Source: Hoplostethus atlanticus
Taxonomy: Eukaryota; Chordata; Actinopteri; Trachichthyiformes; Trachichthyidae
Direction of reading: 5' to 3'
NCBI GenBank assembly: GCA_034670405.1
Contig: JAXDDX010000005.1
Location: forward strand, 393,501-457,500
Length of the DNA: 64,000 bases
The notes under the pieces are model-generated. The model was not told the origin of the DNA and made no database searches. It was given only the letters and a program-made list of their open reading frames with translations. Position numbers and translations under genes: made by a program. Below are positions 11,972 to 23,719 of this stretch, piece after piece (the first letter of the stretch is position 1; each line of letters starts with the position of its first letter).

Positions 11972-14900
11972 GTGTCACCAGGAAGTGAATGTAAAGTACC
12001 AGCTGGTGTTTTGAATGTCAGTCTGGAGCTCTACCCTCCTCTGACAGAGACTCTGAGCACTGATATCATCACTACACAGGTTAGTTTCCTGGAGTCTTTT
12101 AATCTTGTCGGCTCATTCATTTGCTCTATTGTTCATTAATTGACTCACTGTGAACTAATGAGCAAACTTCCCATAATACTGTTGATGTTCTTCAAACGTA
12201 GCCATCTCATTCATTCATCTGTTTGGTCATGTGCTCTTTGGTTCAGTCATCAATTTACTCATAAAACATCAATAAAACATGTGTTATTGGAGGTGCACTC
12301 TAATGACGTGTCTTTTCCTTTAACATTCAAGCCACTTATTGTACGTTTCCCATGCAGCAATCATTAGAACGACAGAGGACGGCAGAGAAGGAGAGGCTGT
12401 TCTTGGTTTATGCCAAACAGTGGTGGAGAGAGTTCCTTGAAATACGCCCGTCACACCAATCCAAAATGGTCAAGATCTTTGCACAGGTTGGTGCATGTTG
12501 TCATTTCTACTGTTTTGCATGTGCTACAGAAACAAATGCAAAATAATAAAAAAATGTATCTCCTTATATTGTCGACTGAAGCAGGTGGCGGTTTAATATT
12601 TTTATAGGAACCAGCAGCCTTCCTCTTTGGCGCCCTCGACTCAAAATTTGCTTCATACTTCCCCATTACCTCGGGGTATTTATCTGTGTGCTCTGCAGGA
12701 TGAGAACGGCGTCAACAGGCCAGTGTGTTCCTATGTGCGTGTCCTCCGGGCGGGCCGGCTCCTGGAGAGTCCCCGGCAGGCAGCCCGCTTCGTCAGCCTG
12801 CTGGCCCATGAGAAGGCCCCCATGGTGGGAGGAGGAGGAGGCAAGCAGGAGCAGTGGTGCACACTACTGGCTTTCCTATGCAGAGGCAAGGTAAGGAGAA
12901 TTTCCTGGCTTGACTATTAAAGCCTCAACATAGAAGGACTGACCTTTTTTCCAGATATCATTGCACTTACTTGACTGCTTAATCCTCGTTCCAGACACAG
13001 ACATAAGGCTTCAGGATAAAAGTACATTGTCCTGGCTTTCCTCTCTAGGTGAATAAATCAAAGTATACTTGATTTTGTGTCTGGTTGGGGACATAAGGCT
13101 GCAGAGTAAGTGCAAGGCACTCATCCAAACTCTCCATTTAGTTTGAAGAGGGCTGTGATATTGTTATTATTAATATTGTTTATCCTACATGTCAAACAGT
13201 ACTAATGGGTAAAACCTTTCCAGGGCTGATGTATTATTATATTAATAATCTATTTATATATTAATGCTATCTGGTACTATTACTGCGGTTAAAACATTAG
13301 CAATAATAAACAGTAGTACTGATACTATTAAGTTAATAGTCAGTGATGTAGTTAAAGAGATCAGTAAACCACCAATATAAATAAAAATCCATTATATTTT
13401 CAGAAAAAACATGAATGTATTTTCCCTTAAAAGACCCTAATCCTCATATAACTTCACTTTGATACTTCTAACTAAAGATTTATGTCAGGCAAAAAAAGGT
13501 GGATAAACTTTATTCCGCAAATACGAAGGTGGGTAGAGTGAGTAAAGTTGGGTTTACCCTCCACTACTTTCCTGAGTGTAACTGATTGTGTCATTCTAAG
13601 AAAGAGGGATTTGTGCAGAGCTGACTGACTGATGCGTTTTCATCTCTAGACTAGATATTGGGGGGAATTTCCCAGACCACCGCAGAATAAATGCTCTTGC
13701 CTCTCCTCCTCTCTGTGCGCGGCTGGCAGACAGACACAACACAACTCTCACAAAGTGGCCCTTGTCAGCCGTGATTTATGAGTTTCATTCCAGGGAAAAT
13801 TAATTTAGCCTCGTCAGTCCCCAGCCTGTTCCGACGCTGCCGTCCATATTAGCACTTCTGGGGAACATCTATCATTCTGACTTCCCCATAGCCCAAGCCA
13901 GCACAAAGCAGCAGCACAAGTCCCCAGCTCAACCCAGGCCTCTTTACTGGAAAAGTTGCACTACTGAAATAAGAGTTGCTTACTGTCATGGGCAATTTGA
14001 CAACAACAGAGCCTATTGACTTTCCGGCAGACTTTTCTTGTGCGTGTTCACCACTTCTGAGAAAGGTCAACAGTGCAGTGAGAACAGGACATTGTATTTC
14101 TGGTTAAACAGACTGGTGTCGTGACGTGGGGGAATTTAGACATGCACATTTTGCAAGCTCACCAGGCCGTGGCTTAAGGACTAATGGAAATGGTGTGAAA
14201 GTGGTAGCAAAATAGTCTTGGCAGCTTAGGGCCCAAAATCCTAAACCTTTTCAAATCGGTTTAAAAATGGGCAAGAAAGAGAAGAGAGAGTAATGCAAGA
14301 CTATGACCTAAGTCAAGATTTGAACTTAAGTGATTTAATTTGTCTGGGGTCAAACTTAGACTCATTTTCACTTAATTTCTTCAGCATTTGTGCTTTCTGC
14401 CAGAGGATCCAGTGGAGAGGAACAGTGAAAATGGGGTGAAGATGTGAGATGGCACACAACAAACAGCATGAGCTGAATTCAAATGCACAAGATTAGTAGT
14501 ACATGGTTTGTGTCTTGTCCTGCTGAGGACCAGGACAAACAAAGGCTCTTATAGTTTTATGTGTTTGCTCCAGGGGTAAAAAAAAAAAACAACAACCTTG
14601 CAGCTCCACAAGGGTGCATCAATCAAAGTGAACTGAAAAAACTAAAATAATTCAGCTACTCATGGAGAACAATTGACAAGGCTTTAATGTTAAAACCAAA
14701 TGCATTTTGGCTGCAATAGCCCTCATCGGGGTTGGAGACCAGAAACTAACAGGATGTTTATAACACAGTGTCCTCCCCACGGAAGGGGAAGCGAACCCAT
14801 CCAACACTTTTGTTTGGCTGTTTTCTCCAGGGGGACTGTGAGGATCATGCCACCCTGCTGTGCAGCCTCCTGCTGGGCTTTGGCCTGGATGCGTATGTTT

Positions 14901-17849
14901 GTGTGGGCACCAAGGCCAAGGGAGGGCCACACACCTGGGTCATGACACGTGGCACCGATGGGAGCATCACCTTCTGGGAGAGCCTGACCGCACACAGGTG
15001 AGATTTGTCTCTATTTTAGTTTAAAAGTTTTATGTTTACAGGGACAATGCACATTAATCAACGTGACTGTAAATGTGTCAGTGTTAGCCAACCTAGTTTT
15101 CAACTGCTGTCCCTGGGCATGATGTTAAATATCCAATAATGCAATAAATAATAGAGAGACAGTGACAGGAATCATAAAAAGCAGCAAGATTGTAACATGC
15201 AGACAAAATAAACCGTGGTAGATAAAGAAGGACAAACATATTGGGCAGCCATACAAAATAAAGCAGATATTGGCATAAGAGTAACACTGGCATGCAAACA
15301 GTAAGACGATACGATAAGTAAACAAACAGACTGTATTGACCATGCACACCAAAGCAGACATGAGTAGATAGTCAACTAAAAATTAGCCAGCGAACATGAA
15401 ATGGATAATTGCAAGCAGGCAGATATACCAGTATCTTGTTCTACAGCTACTCTGTGACCGGGGGTGCCCACCTGGTAATGCCAAAGACATACCTGTTCAC
15501 CACCACCCCCCTACCCTCTAATATCCAAGCTTGGTTTCTACATAGCTGCTCTCCCAAATAGCACAAATGATAGTTGCATCAGATCCTGTGTATTAGTAAA
15601 TCCAGTACAACGACTCTTCAATGAATTTGTGCAGGACCATTTTGAAATATGGTGTTTAGTTGTACAGTTGTTTTGAGAGATTTTCCTCGAGGCGATGTTT
15701 AAGTGTCCTTTTAAAGGATGTGAGGAGTGTCTTGACTTCCCAAACCTCTTGCAGCTCAGTCAGTAGTTGGACTGAGGGGCCGTGTTTTCCCATCTGTATC
15801 GGCAGGTACCTGCACCGGGCCATAGACCCGGACGCCCCGCCCCTGGCGCCCCAGCCCAAACCCTCCTCCCCCTACCGCACTGTGGGCTGTGTCTTTAACC
15901 ACCACTCCTTCCTGGCCAACTGCCAGCCCTCTGATGCCGTGGAGCTCTGTGTCTTTGACTTCCAGGTAGGAGCAGAAGTGGAGCAGAAGAAGGTGGTGCC
16001 ATCTTGTTTTTACTCATTTTAATTTATTTTAGGAATATGATGTTTACCTTTATGTGATTGTTTGTAAACTGTTTTTAAAATGTGCTATTTATTGTATTGT
16101 TTCATCAATCATTATAATATGGTCGACCTTCCCTGGATAAGTAAAGACTAAAAATGTCACTCTATGTAGGAATGTAAGCTAAATGGCTGTATTGTAAAGT
16201 ATGTCTCATTCGTTCCCTTCAGAACCAGTCTCGGTGGAAGGCGATGAGCGAGGAAGCTCTGAAGTCCGTTTGTGTCCCAGGCTCCACCACCTCTCTGCCC
16301 CCTCTGCCTCCTCTCTGTGCCCCCTCTCTGGAGCCTGCTGCTGCCAGCAACCAGCTGGAGCTGGAGATGCGCTACCTGGTGTTGGAGCACAGGAAGGTAA
16401 AGCATAGTGCTATTTATGAACACTTTAAGTTTGGGAGTTTTAGACTTTTAAAGTCTGAATATCTCCCTTGCTGTTAGTATAACAATACTATGTGTTTAAA
16501 CATGGTGTATAGGTTCAAACATCTGAAACTTTCCCTTCAAATTAAGATGATCTAACCTATTTAAAAGCAGCATAAGAAGGTTAAATCTACTGGGTTCAGT
16601 GGTTATTATTTTAACTGATTCTAACTATATTCTAACTATATCCTATCCAAATGTGATATTTACAAAATAAGCTATTTAAAATTTGAAAATGCAGTTTGGT
16701 TAATTGGACTAGTAAGTAAATAATAACAATACTGGCTGAATGGGTGCATGCATCTGCCCTATGCCCCATGAAATAATTACAATTTCACAACCACTAGTCC
16801 TTAGGGGGAGATGTGTAGAAGAGGCTTACTACCGTAGGGGTTTAGTTGTTCATTTGTTTTTCTGCTAGAGACCTGAATGAGAAATGTAGTGTGTTTCCCT
16901 GGGACTATAGTCCATTAAAACATATTAAAACTCTTAGTTCTCATCAGAACGAAGCCTGATGTTGGGCTGGTCTACAGTATGGGCTCTGGTTTCCTCTTCC
17001 AGGACCTGGAGTTGGCGACTGTGTGGGACGACCACCTGTCCTACCTGCTGTCCTCGGCCTTGTCAGCCTATGAGCTGGAGCGCTGCACCGGCGTCTCCTG
17101 TGGCAACGAGGAGTTCCAGGACGCGGTGAGGCGGGCGGTGCCGGACGGACACACCTTCAAAGGCTTCCCCATCCACTTCCTGCATCGCAACGCTCGCCGA
17201 GCCTTCGCCACCTGTCTCAGGTGAGAGGAAAGAGTAAAACATGGTTTCTGAAAGGGACCTCTGCAACACATTGGAGGCAGCAGGGTGGACTAGTGGTCAT
17301 CTGGGTCATCTTGCAACCAGATGACCCAGTTTTAAGCTCTGCGTCGGCAAGCATGTGCCCTGCTGAAGTGTCCCAGTGAATCTTGACCAGCTCCAGGGGT
17401 GCTGCTCTCTAGGTGACCCGAACTTCTGACCTGCCTGTGGAGGGCAGGGAGATTTTCCCTACAAAAGTATCACATTACCATAAATTGGTCGTAGGTTCAA
17501 ACCTGGCTCATGAACATGTCTCAGATTACCGCACCGTAGTAACGTGAGTACACGTCCCTGAGACCCATGTCTGAGGCTTAAAATGTTGATATATTGTCAA
17601 AAGGAAACTAGCTAGATATGTTTGATCATTAGCTGATGTATTTTAATGTCCTTATTTTTATATAATTTTATGTCACTCCAATATTTTACATTACACCCTC
17701 TGTATTGCAGGTCTCCATTCTGTGAGGAGATAGTGCGCTGTCGTGGAGACCACGTGAGGCTGGCGGTTCGTGTTCGGGTGTTTACCTATCCTGAGAACGC
17801 ATGTGCAGTCTGGCTCATGTTCGCCTGTAAATACCGCTCTGTCCTCTGA
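8730..17849 (+). CDS. cep76: Centrosomal protein of 76 kDa, complete, 13 exons
   Basis: Exons: 8730-8792, 9587-9742, 10014-10098, 10221-10445, 11052-11237, 11982-12079, 12358-12486, 12699-12890, 14831-14997, 15806-15965, 16223-16396, 17003-17220, 17711-17849 (TGA). They total 1992 nt, 663 residues, against 659 in human, with GT-AG introns and matching phases throughout. CEP76 binds CP110/CEP97 and limits centriole reduplication. Recognisable stretches include MSLHPEKASELKQ, RRGIIDDVMK, the C2-type region (YLYLQVLGGKAFLEHLQEPE onward), KQWWREFLEIRPSH and a C-terminal NEEFQDAVRRAVPDGHTFKG. A transglutaminase-like centre is visible as Cys381 (GDCEDH), His412 (PHTW) and Asp421 (GTDG). Ser83 lies in GSPPK, matching the position of the CDK2 site reported for human CEP76. 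Lys282 aligns with human K279, a reported acetylation site (human positions from memory). Intron 8 (12891-14830) is the longest. Confidence 0.97.
9260..9450 (+). repeat. Dispersed repeat family 1, copy 1 (cep76 intron 1)
   Basis: Contains the shared order GTGATGTGGT, CACCAATATAAATAAAAATC, TTCCTTAAAGGCCCTGTC and a TTTGATAC...TTGATGTATAC segment. The same order recurs at 13330-13570 and about 25225-25500. The class of element is unknown. Confidence 0.55.
10570..10640. mobile_element. Tc1/mariner-type terminus, solo, in cep76 intron 4
   Basis: GGGGTGTTCTAAAACTTTTG followed by ACCGGTAGTGTA (about 10612-10642) matches the terminal inverted repeat style of fish Tc1-like transposons, including the adjoining TA. 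No opposite end or transposase is visible nearby, so it is a relic. The rest of intron 4 to 11051 is AT-rich with nothing else recognised. Confidence 0.6.
11929..11970 (+). repeat. (GT)17(GC)4 microsatellite at a splice acceptor
   Basis: The alternating purine-pyrimidine run spans 42 nt and stops 11 nt before the AG at 11980-11981. There is no AG between about 11930 and 11979, so the repeat forms an AG-exclusion zone. A GTAAC branch-like motif sits just upstream (about 11919-11923). The run is also a Z-DNA candidate. Confidence 0.9.
11982..12079 (+). CDS. cep76: cep76 exon 6, preceded by a (GT)n(GC)n repeat at its acceptor
   Basis: The 98-nt exon encodes 32 residues beginning SECKVPAGVLNVSLELYPPL, in the C2-type region. 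It is needed for frame because 98 is not divisible by three. Its 3' splice site has no pyrimidine tract; see the repeat at 11929-11970. Confidence 0.9.
12891..14830. other. cep76 intron 8, contents
   Basis: The intron includes repeat family 1 copy 2 at 13330-13570, a stretch at 13650-14080 that is relatively complex and less AT-rich, and an A-rich run near 14577-14590. At 14665-14735 a TTTAATGTTAAAACCAAATG, then CCCTCATCGGGGTTGGAGACC, resembles a dispersed repeat end seen in many fish. No exon besides 8 and 9 is needed for the CEP76 frame. Confidence 0.5.
13330..13570 (+). repeat. Dispersed repeat family 1, copy 2
   Basis: Matches copy 1 in CACCAATATAAATAAAAATC, CCTTAAAAGACCCTAATCCT and ACTTTGATACTTCTAAC. 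It also shares GGTGGGTAGAGTG...GGGTTTACCCTCC with copy 3. Copies are diverged, indicating old insertions. Confidence 0.55.
14831..14997 (+). CDS. cep76: cep76 exon 9: transglutaminase-like core
   Basis: The exon opens with GDCEDHATLLCSLLLGFG and continues through GTKAKGG, PHTWVMTRGTDG and ITFWESLTAH. This carries all three candidate Cys-His-Asp residues of the papain-like/transglutaminase-like fold described for ciliary and centriolar proteins. Whether the domain is catalytic in CEP76 is not settled by sequence; the triad is intact here. Confidence 0.9.
15030..15480. repeat. Probable dispersed repeat in cep76 intron 9
   Basis: ACAGGGACAATGCACATTAA with TGTAAATGTGTCAGTGTTAGCC and CCCTGGGCATGAT resembles a repeat I recall as common in teleost introns. 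It may extend to about 15800. Open frames on the minus strand here have no recognisable product. Confidence 0.35.
17271..17450 (+). mobile_element. tRNA-derived SINE-like copy in cep76 intron 12
   Basis: GGCAGCAGGGTGGACTAGTGG at the head, then GGCAAGCATGTGCCCTGCTG and AAGTGTCCCAGTGAATC, match in order the reverse complement of 54597-54765, so both belong to one family. A second B-box-like GGTTCAAACC lies at about 17493-17502. Diverged copy. Confidence 0.6.
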
Positions 17850-18250
17850 CCGGTGGACAGACGGCTCCCCCTGCGCCGATGCCAGAAACTAAAGGCTTTA
17901 TTGCACATTCACCACCACAGACGATGCTTTATATCCTGGCTCCTCAAACTATGGATTGGGACCCAAAATGGATCACAGGCCTGTTTGTTGTGGATCCAAA
18001 CATACATTCAGAGGACTGTCTCGTAACAAGCCCTGGACACCCAGTCTATTGCAACTGGACGGATGGTTAAGGGCAGGACTCGCATGCTACACTAAAAGGC
18101 AAATAGACACGTCTGACTGTTAGCCCAACTCTGGTGATCTGCCCTTATTTTTTGAAAGTGCAGCACACTGATTATTTGTACAGTGAACACTGTTTACACG
18201 CTGAGATTGTATTTATATATCTATTTTTGTAAATAAATGAAAGTTTGGAA
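17850..18250 (+). terminator. cep76 3' UTR with polyadenylation signal
   Basis: AATAAA at 18232-18237, inside TTGTAAATAAATGAAAG, is the first good signal after the stop codon and gives a 3' UTR of about 400 nt. Coding potential is lost immediately after the TGA. Confidence 0.75.
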
Positions 18251-19020
18251 ATCTGATTCAGAGCCGTTCAGCTGACATGTTGAAGAATCTGATCAACATT
18301 TTTCAGCAGATGACATTTACGGTTTATTTTCAGTCTGAAACCTATATAATAATGAATTCATTTTAATGCATTTAGATCTGAATTGGTGCTATTTTGTATA
18401 AATGATGCCAAAACATTTCAGTGATATGGTACGTTAATTTGTAATACATTCACACAGCACTAGATGGCGTGTTAAGATAAATGTTGGCATGCTGAATGCA
18501 GACGAGAGCTCTCTCTTCCATACTGGTTTGATGCAGTGCACCTGTATGAATGAAGCTCTGAAGAGCATAATAACTTATCTTAGGACACAAATCAGGTAAC
18601 ACTTCCACTTCACTGTGACTAAGAGGCAATCTGATCTCACATCAGCGCTCATATCATTTGACAGGATGCATTAGAGGCCCTGGATCTTCTATAGTCCACC
18701 AACAGAGAAACGTCTCTACATGGATGTCAAACAGGATGATAATGAAGGCTGAATTTACTGTAGGGGGAACTACAGGACAACATTTGATTCAAAAGCCAAT
18801 TTAAACCTAGTGGTTGAGATCTCACAATGTTCCAAAATCCTTCAGATATTTTTTTCAGTTTTGGTGCAGGAGGGAAAAGCCACAGTGAAGCCATTATTCT
18901 GGCTTCAGAGCCATTGAAACCCCAACAGCGAATGTTGACTTCTAAATTGAGATTGATTGATTGTGAAATTACAGCGGGTGAAGTGACAGCGGCTTGGTTG
19001 AGTGAATTATTGTGCAGTTC
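18251..19020. other. Intergenic, nothing recognised
   Basis: AT-rich unique sequence with short chance frames only. This begins the long region without genes. Confidence 0.6.
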
Positions 19021-19540
19021 GTAAAAGTCAACTTGGAAAGTTTTGCCCCTGATTGAAGTGCTCTGTTAATTGACACGCGGGGTAGTTTTCACGGAGTGCT
19101 GCGCTCCGCTCCTTTGTTTCCTCTCCTTGCCACGTTGTGCCGTGTTGTTTTGAGTTCTGGAGATTCGTTGACACGTCAGCCCAAACTTTGACAAGAAGCC
19201 TGTGAGGATGGCCAATTAATTCCATTTTCTTTTCCGGGAGCTAATTTGCAATTCTGCGTTTGCCCCAGAGTTGTTGAACACGAGGATCATGGGGGAGGCT
19301 GAGAGAGCGAAAAAAGAGAGCTAATGAATAATTCTTCCCTTTTTCTGAAAGGCACACTCTCTCCCTCGCACAAACACACACCTCCGCTCTACTCATTACT
19401 GTGTACCACAGGAAGAATGTACAGCAGAGGAAGTGTTTGATGCTGGCAACCCAGGTATTTTTTTTCAGCCCATATTAAACAGCAGCGCTCAGGTGTAATT
19501 GACTAATAGGTCCTGTGGGACAGGTGCTACTGTATAAAAC
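19021..19540. promoter_or_regulatory. Conserved-element candidate block 1
   Basis: Complex sequence with GTTAATTGACACG, CCAATTAATTCC, GAGCTAATTTGC, GCTAATGAATAATTC and GTGTAATTGACTAATAGG, interrupted by a small C/A-rich patch near 19360-19382. The density of ATTA-type homeodomain cores and lack of repeats suggest a non-coding element under constraint. This is inference without alignment. Confidence 0.3.
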
Positions 19541-21700
19541 AGGAAGAGAGGGATTGCTGGTTCCTAGCAAGAGAGGGTAACAAAACCATCACTCACACCT
19601 TTCCTCTCTCAACCCTGTTTCTCTCAACATTGCTGCTGACATGCAGTGTTTGTATTCAGGTGTGATATGGAGACATTTCTGGAAAAGAGTTGATGCTGTT
19701 TGTTAGTCTCATCTTTAATACCGAGTCACATTTTTTTGTATGTGACCATGTGCATCGTTGGATTTAAACCTTTCAGAACAGTGAAAATTGTATATACTGA
19801 TAGAATGAACTTGTGTTATTTTCAAATTCAGTTAATTTTGTAGGTTTTAATTATCAAGCATACACCTGCTCTTTGCACATATAATCATCCTCCTCTCGTG
19901 AGGTGGCGAAACCTCATAATGAATACCTCCCCAACCTGAAACACAATTCATTAGAAGTATTGTCAATTGTTATAATGGTGTTGATTGGTAGAAATATATT
20001 ATAGCTTACATTTTTAGCACATTAGGCTTCCATATTTGTTTATTATGCCTTGCAGTCAAACCAGAATTTTCACAACATTCATTTAGCAGCATTAGGTCAT
20101 GTCTGCTGGGAAAATTGTGAAATATAATTAATTGATTAAACTTAAATTGATTAAAACACAAGCAGGATTTTTTTAGGATTACTGTTTAGAATGATCATTT
20201 TTATCACACTAAAGTCAAACTAAGTCAGGCTATTTCCCAGTTGTATGATGCAACATATAATTGTAGGGAAACACGTCATATTAAGGAGATTGAGAACTCG
20301 AGGTAGATACTGTATCTGTTGTAGAGTGGTAACGCCTCAGCCATGCTTTCAAATGTTTAACCAGGGACAAGTACTTTCATGGGGCCCTTCAAACTGGGGA
20401 GGTAACCCTGTACTAAATTAGAAGCACTGTATTTGGGGGGTCCAGTGTCACAACTTGTCAGGGGACGCAGACTTCCCGGCAGCACCCCTGGGCCCCTGAG
20501 GAAAACCGGTTTGATACTTCCCCTGTCCTCAGCTTGGGCAGCAATAATAAAGACGAGCTGAAACGCTTTGTGTGAAAAATTGTAGAACATCATTTGCCAA
20601 AATCCCTTTCATTTAATGTGAAAACAAGATGTTTCCTCCCTAGTAGGCTTGTCTTTCTTACACTGCGTAACACTCAGCACGAGTGTGTAGCTTTGTTTAT
20701 CCTCCATCGGTTCACAAGAGGAAACCTGACATGCACTGGGCAATGATGAGGGCACCTATCTATGATAAGGATCAGCCTTGAGCAATACTTTGAGATGATG
20801 ATTTTGTCCTATTTGGGAATTCCTATCCTTGGTCTTAGAGTTCAGCCAACTAAATAATACGCTTGAATGCCAAGACCGGGTTGACCCCGTAATGATTTTT
20901 GATCCAAGGCAGTAGATGATGTGCACCCGGCCACAACAGCCAACCACACAGCCAAACCAAACCAGAGCAACACCAATGTAATGCTCTGCATGCTAATCGT
21001 TGCTAATGGTGTTTATCCTTGTGAGCCATCCAGGCAAAACTCTCTGCTCTATTCACACCGAAGCACTAAACGGCTCAGGTGTGTCTGAGCGTTGATGTTT
21101 CCTCGGGTCCCAGCAAAAGCAAGTCTGCTCCCAAGGCCAGTGTCTGCTGCTGCGGAGCCTCATTATTTTCTTGTCATTGTATGAACCTAATTCAGTGTAT
21201 AGGCCTTGGGCTCTGTTAGAGTTTGTCAAGTAAATGAGAAGACTAATGGTGCATCTCCTTATCAGTAGTGTTTTTCAATTGTGGTAATATATCTACTGAC
21301 AGACACTGATGTATCAACTAATTACCGTATTTTAGCCATTAAAAGAGGAGCATTAAGGCTCGGCAGTGATTTTCATTGTGCGGTTACAGAATGTATGTTT
21401 CCTTTTGCCATCTTTTGCAACAGGATAGACTGAGGTGGTAATTCATTAGCAAGTCTAAGTTAGAGTATGGGCATTACTGATTTAACAAAAATAGTAAGAG
21501 CAACACATCCCTCATTCCACGGCGTGGTGATGGCACGTCTAGAAAACTTGAAAATTTGATTACGATGATCATTTTTTAAACATTTTTTCTCACACTCAGA
21601 AGCTCGTATTTTTGGAGGTCTCTCATGTCTTAAAGCTGATTGTTAAAGTAGTCATTAGGGTGTACTTTCATATCTGTTAAATTATTTTATTTCTGCCACC
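19541..21700. other. Intergenic, AT-rich, nothing recognised
   Basis: No exon, repeat array or RNA gene is recognised. Open frames on the minus strand near 20357-20593 and 20756-20947 show no domain and no conserved-looking codon pattern. Confidence 0.55.
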
Positions 21701-21710
21701 CATATTCTGC

Positions 21711-22250
21711 TGTCTCTCTCTCTCTCTGTCTCTCTCTGTCTCTCTGCCTCTCTTTCTCTTGTCTATTTCTATTTTTGAAATGTACAAATTCCTGCAGGGG
21801 GTAAAAGGAGGAGTGGGAGCGAGATGGAGAGAGGAGCGTTGGGCATTGGAGAGAAATGTGTTGCATGGCCCGCAGCCTAACGGGTAATAAAGTCATTAAT
21901 TCAGCTGATTAAGTTGGCCTTTGGGTTAAAGAAAAATCATATCCGTCTCCCTTTGAGATGTGACTGGGGAAGCACAGAAGAGGGAGAAGCCAGCTAATTA
22001 GCACTGGAAAACAGGAGGGGGGCGAGAGAGGGAGATGGGAGATGGAGAGAGAGACAGAGAGAGAAACTGTTTGTGTGTATGTGTGTGTGTGTGTGTATGG
22101 GGGGGGGCCAGATAGGTGTTTCGACTGAACTACTAATGAGGCTTGTTTGGGGTGAGGGAGTGACAAGCTCATCAAAACGCCTGAGCGAGCCATTTCTCTC
22201 AAAGACTTTGCCCGGCTACCTTTGAGCCACATGCTGCTGCTTAATGATGT

Positions 22251-22301
<51 letters not shown>
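21711..22301. repeat. (TC)n, (GT)n and (GA)24 tracts around a complex block
   Basis: (TC)n at 21711-21760, GA-rich 22020-22066, GT-rich 22070-22098 followed by a G run, and (GA)24 at 22253-22301. Between them, 21840-22015 is complex sequence with GGTAATAAAGTCATTAATTC, AGCTGATTAAG and AGCTAATTAGCACTGG, which I treat as a conserved-element candidate. Confidence 0.8.
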
Positions 22302-22302
<1 letters not shown>

Positions 22303-23302
22303 GTTAGGGTGAAATGTCAGTTTGCTTGCAGTTTAATGAGCTTGTTGTTGGATGCAAGAGAAGAAAAGAAAATGAAAAGAGCAACAGGAGAAGCGGGCAG
22401 GATTATCACCCCCTTTCCTGCTCTGAGCGACGATGCTACCCCGGTGAATTCATAAACTTGTGTAACTACGGGCATGTTGCTGTTTGATTAATTCAGCTTA
22501 CTTCTGTATAAAGGAACATCTACCCACACACACACACCAGTTCATGCGTTCGTTCATGCTCAGGGCAACACAACAGGCAAATCCAGTAATATGATATTAA
22601 GTGAGCTCCACAGAAGCTTCTCTGCGGTGCAATATCTCTATTATGTACAGGCCAATCATCATTTTCTACTCCCCTGTTGGCCAGAGAGGTCTGAGAAAAC
22701 AGTCACACTCTTCTCACAAGGGAGCCACTGACCCCTGCGTGACTTCAATTCGGCCCCGTATTGTTTTCTATTGTGTACATCCAGCAGCGGGGGATACAGG
22801 GCTGCACTGTGTGCTGGTGGCAGGAGTCGAGCTTGTAATACTGAGCTGGATTATATGTGTGAACCGAGGAGGAAAGTGTTTTTTAGTGCGACAAACGATG
22901 ATGATGAATGTGGGATTATTCCATGTCTTTTAACTCGTATAACGTGACTCATTTAGCAATTATTGGTGATTACGTGCTTTGAATAGGTTATTTATTATAT
23001 AATAGTTTTATGCTTTGAAAAAAGAATGCAGGAATATTAAAAGAAGATTAACGTACCGGTGATAATTACAATTAATGGTTTTTAGATGCCGCAAAATAGA
23101 ACAGAAAAAATGAAACAAACTGTTCTCCCTATGCTACATTTCAATTACATTTATATTATTACAATGGACATAAATCATTTGAACACTTCTAACTTTTTTT
23201 TTTTCTGAGATGCTACCATTGACCTTTTACCTCAACCATCAACCATCAGCTGCAGTGACCGGGTCTCAGATCCATGATGCCACCCTGACTGGAGACGAGG
23301 CA
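22302..23302. other. Intergenic, nothing firm
   Basis: Moderately complex sequence to about 22930, then AT-rich. A short (CA)n lies near 22526-22537. No coding exon recognised. Confidence 0.5.
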
Positions 23303-23605
23303 ACATTAAAGTTCCACTATGTAACATTTTCATGAAAAAATGATTGCCTCATCTTAAATCTAAGTGATGTGTTTGGGCTGAACGAGAGAAAATCCACCCA
23401 TCAGCGGAGCATGAGACCTGGTGTGGCCAGTGGCGGGAAATCTTCTTGGTGCGCAGGAAGAGACTGAAACTTAAAGACTTGCTCCTGAAGGGCAGTGAGT
23501 GAGAGAGCTGGACATTGAGGTCTGAGCAGTGTGCAGTTCCCTGATGTCACGTTGCATGATTTTTGGGTATTGAAGTCCTCAAAATTCAAAGTGCAGCTTT
23601 AATGT
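23303..23605. mobile_element. MITE-like element with imperfect terminal inverted repeats
   Basis: The left end ACATTAAAGTTCCACTATG is matched in inverse orientation by the right end, whose reverse complement reads ACATTAAAGCTGCACTTTG. The 303-bp size, lack of coding sequence and termini of the AAAGTTCCACTATGTAAC type fit a non-autonomous DNA transposon common in fish. Confidence 0.6.
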
Positions 23606-23719
23606 CCTAAAGCAGCATAAGGGCTTCCAGCGGTTAGCGTTGTGTCTGCTGGCCTGGGTGCATTTGGGCCCATGGCAAACAGAAAGAGACTCCTTTGTCA
23701 GCATCTACAAAGGCAGGGA

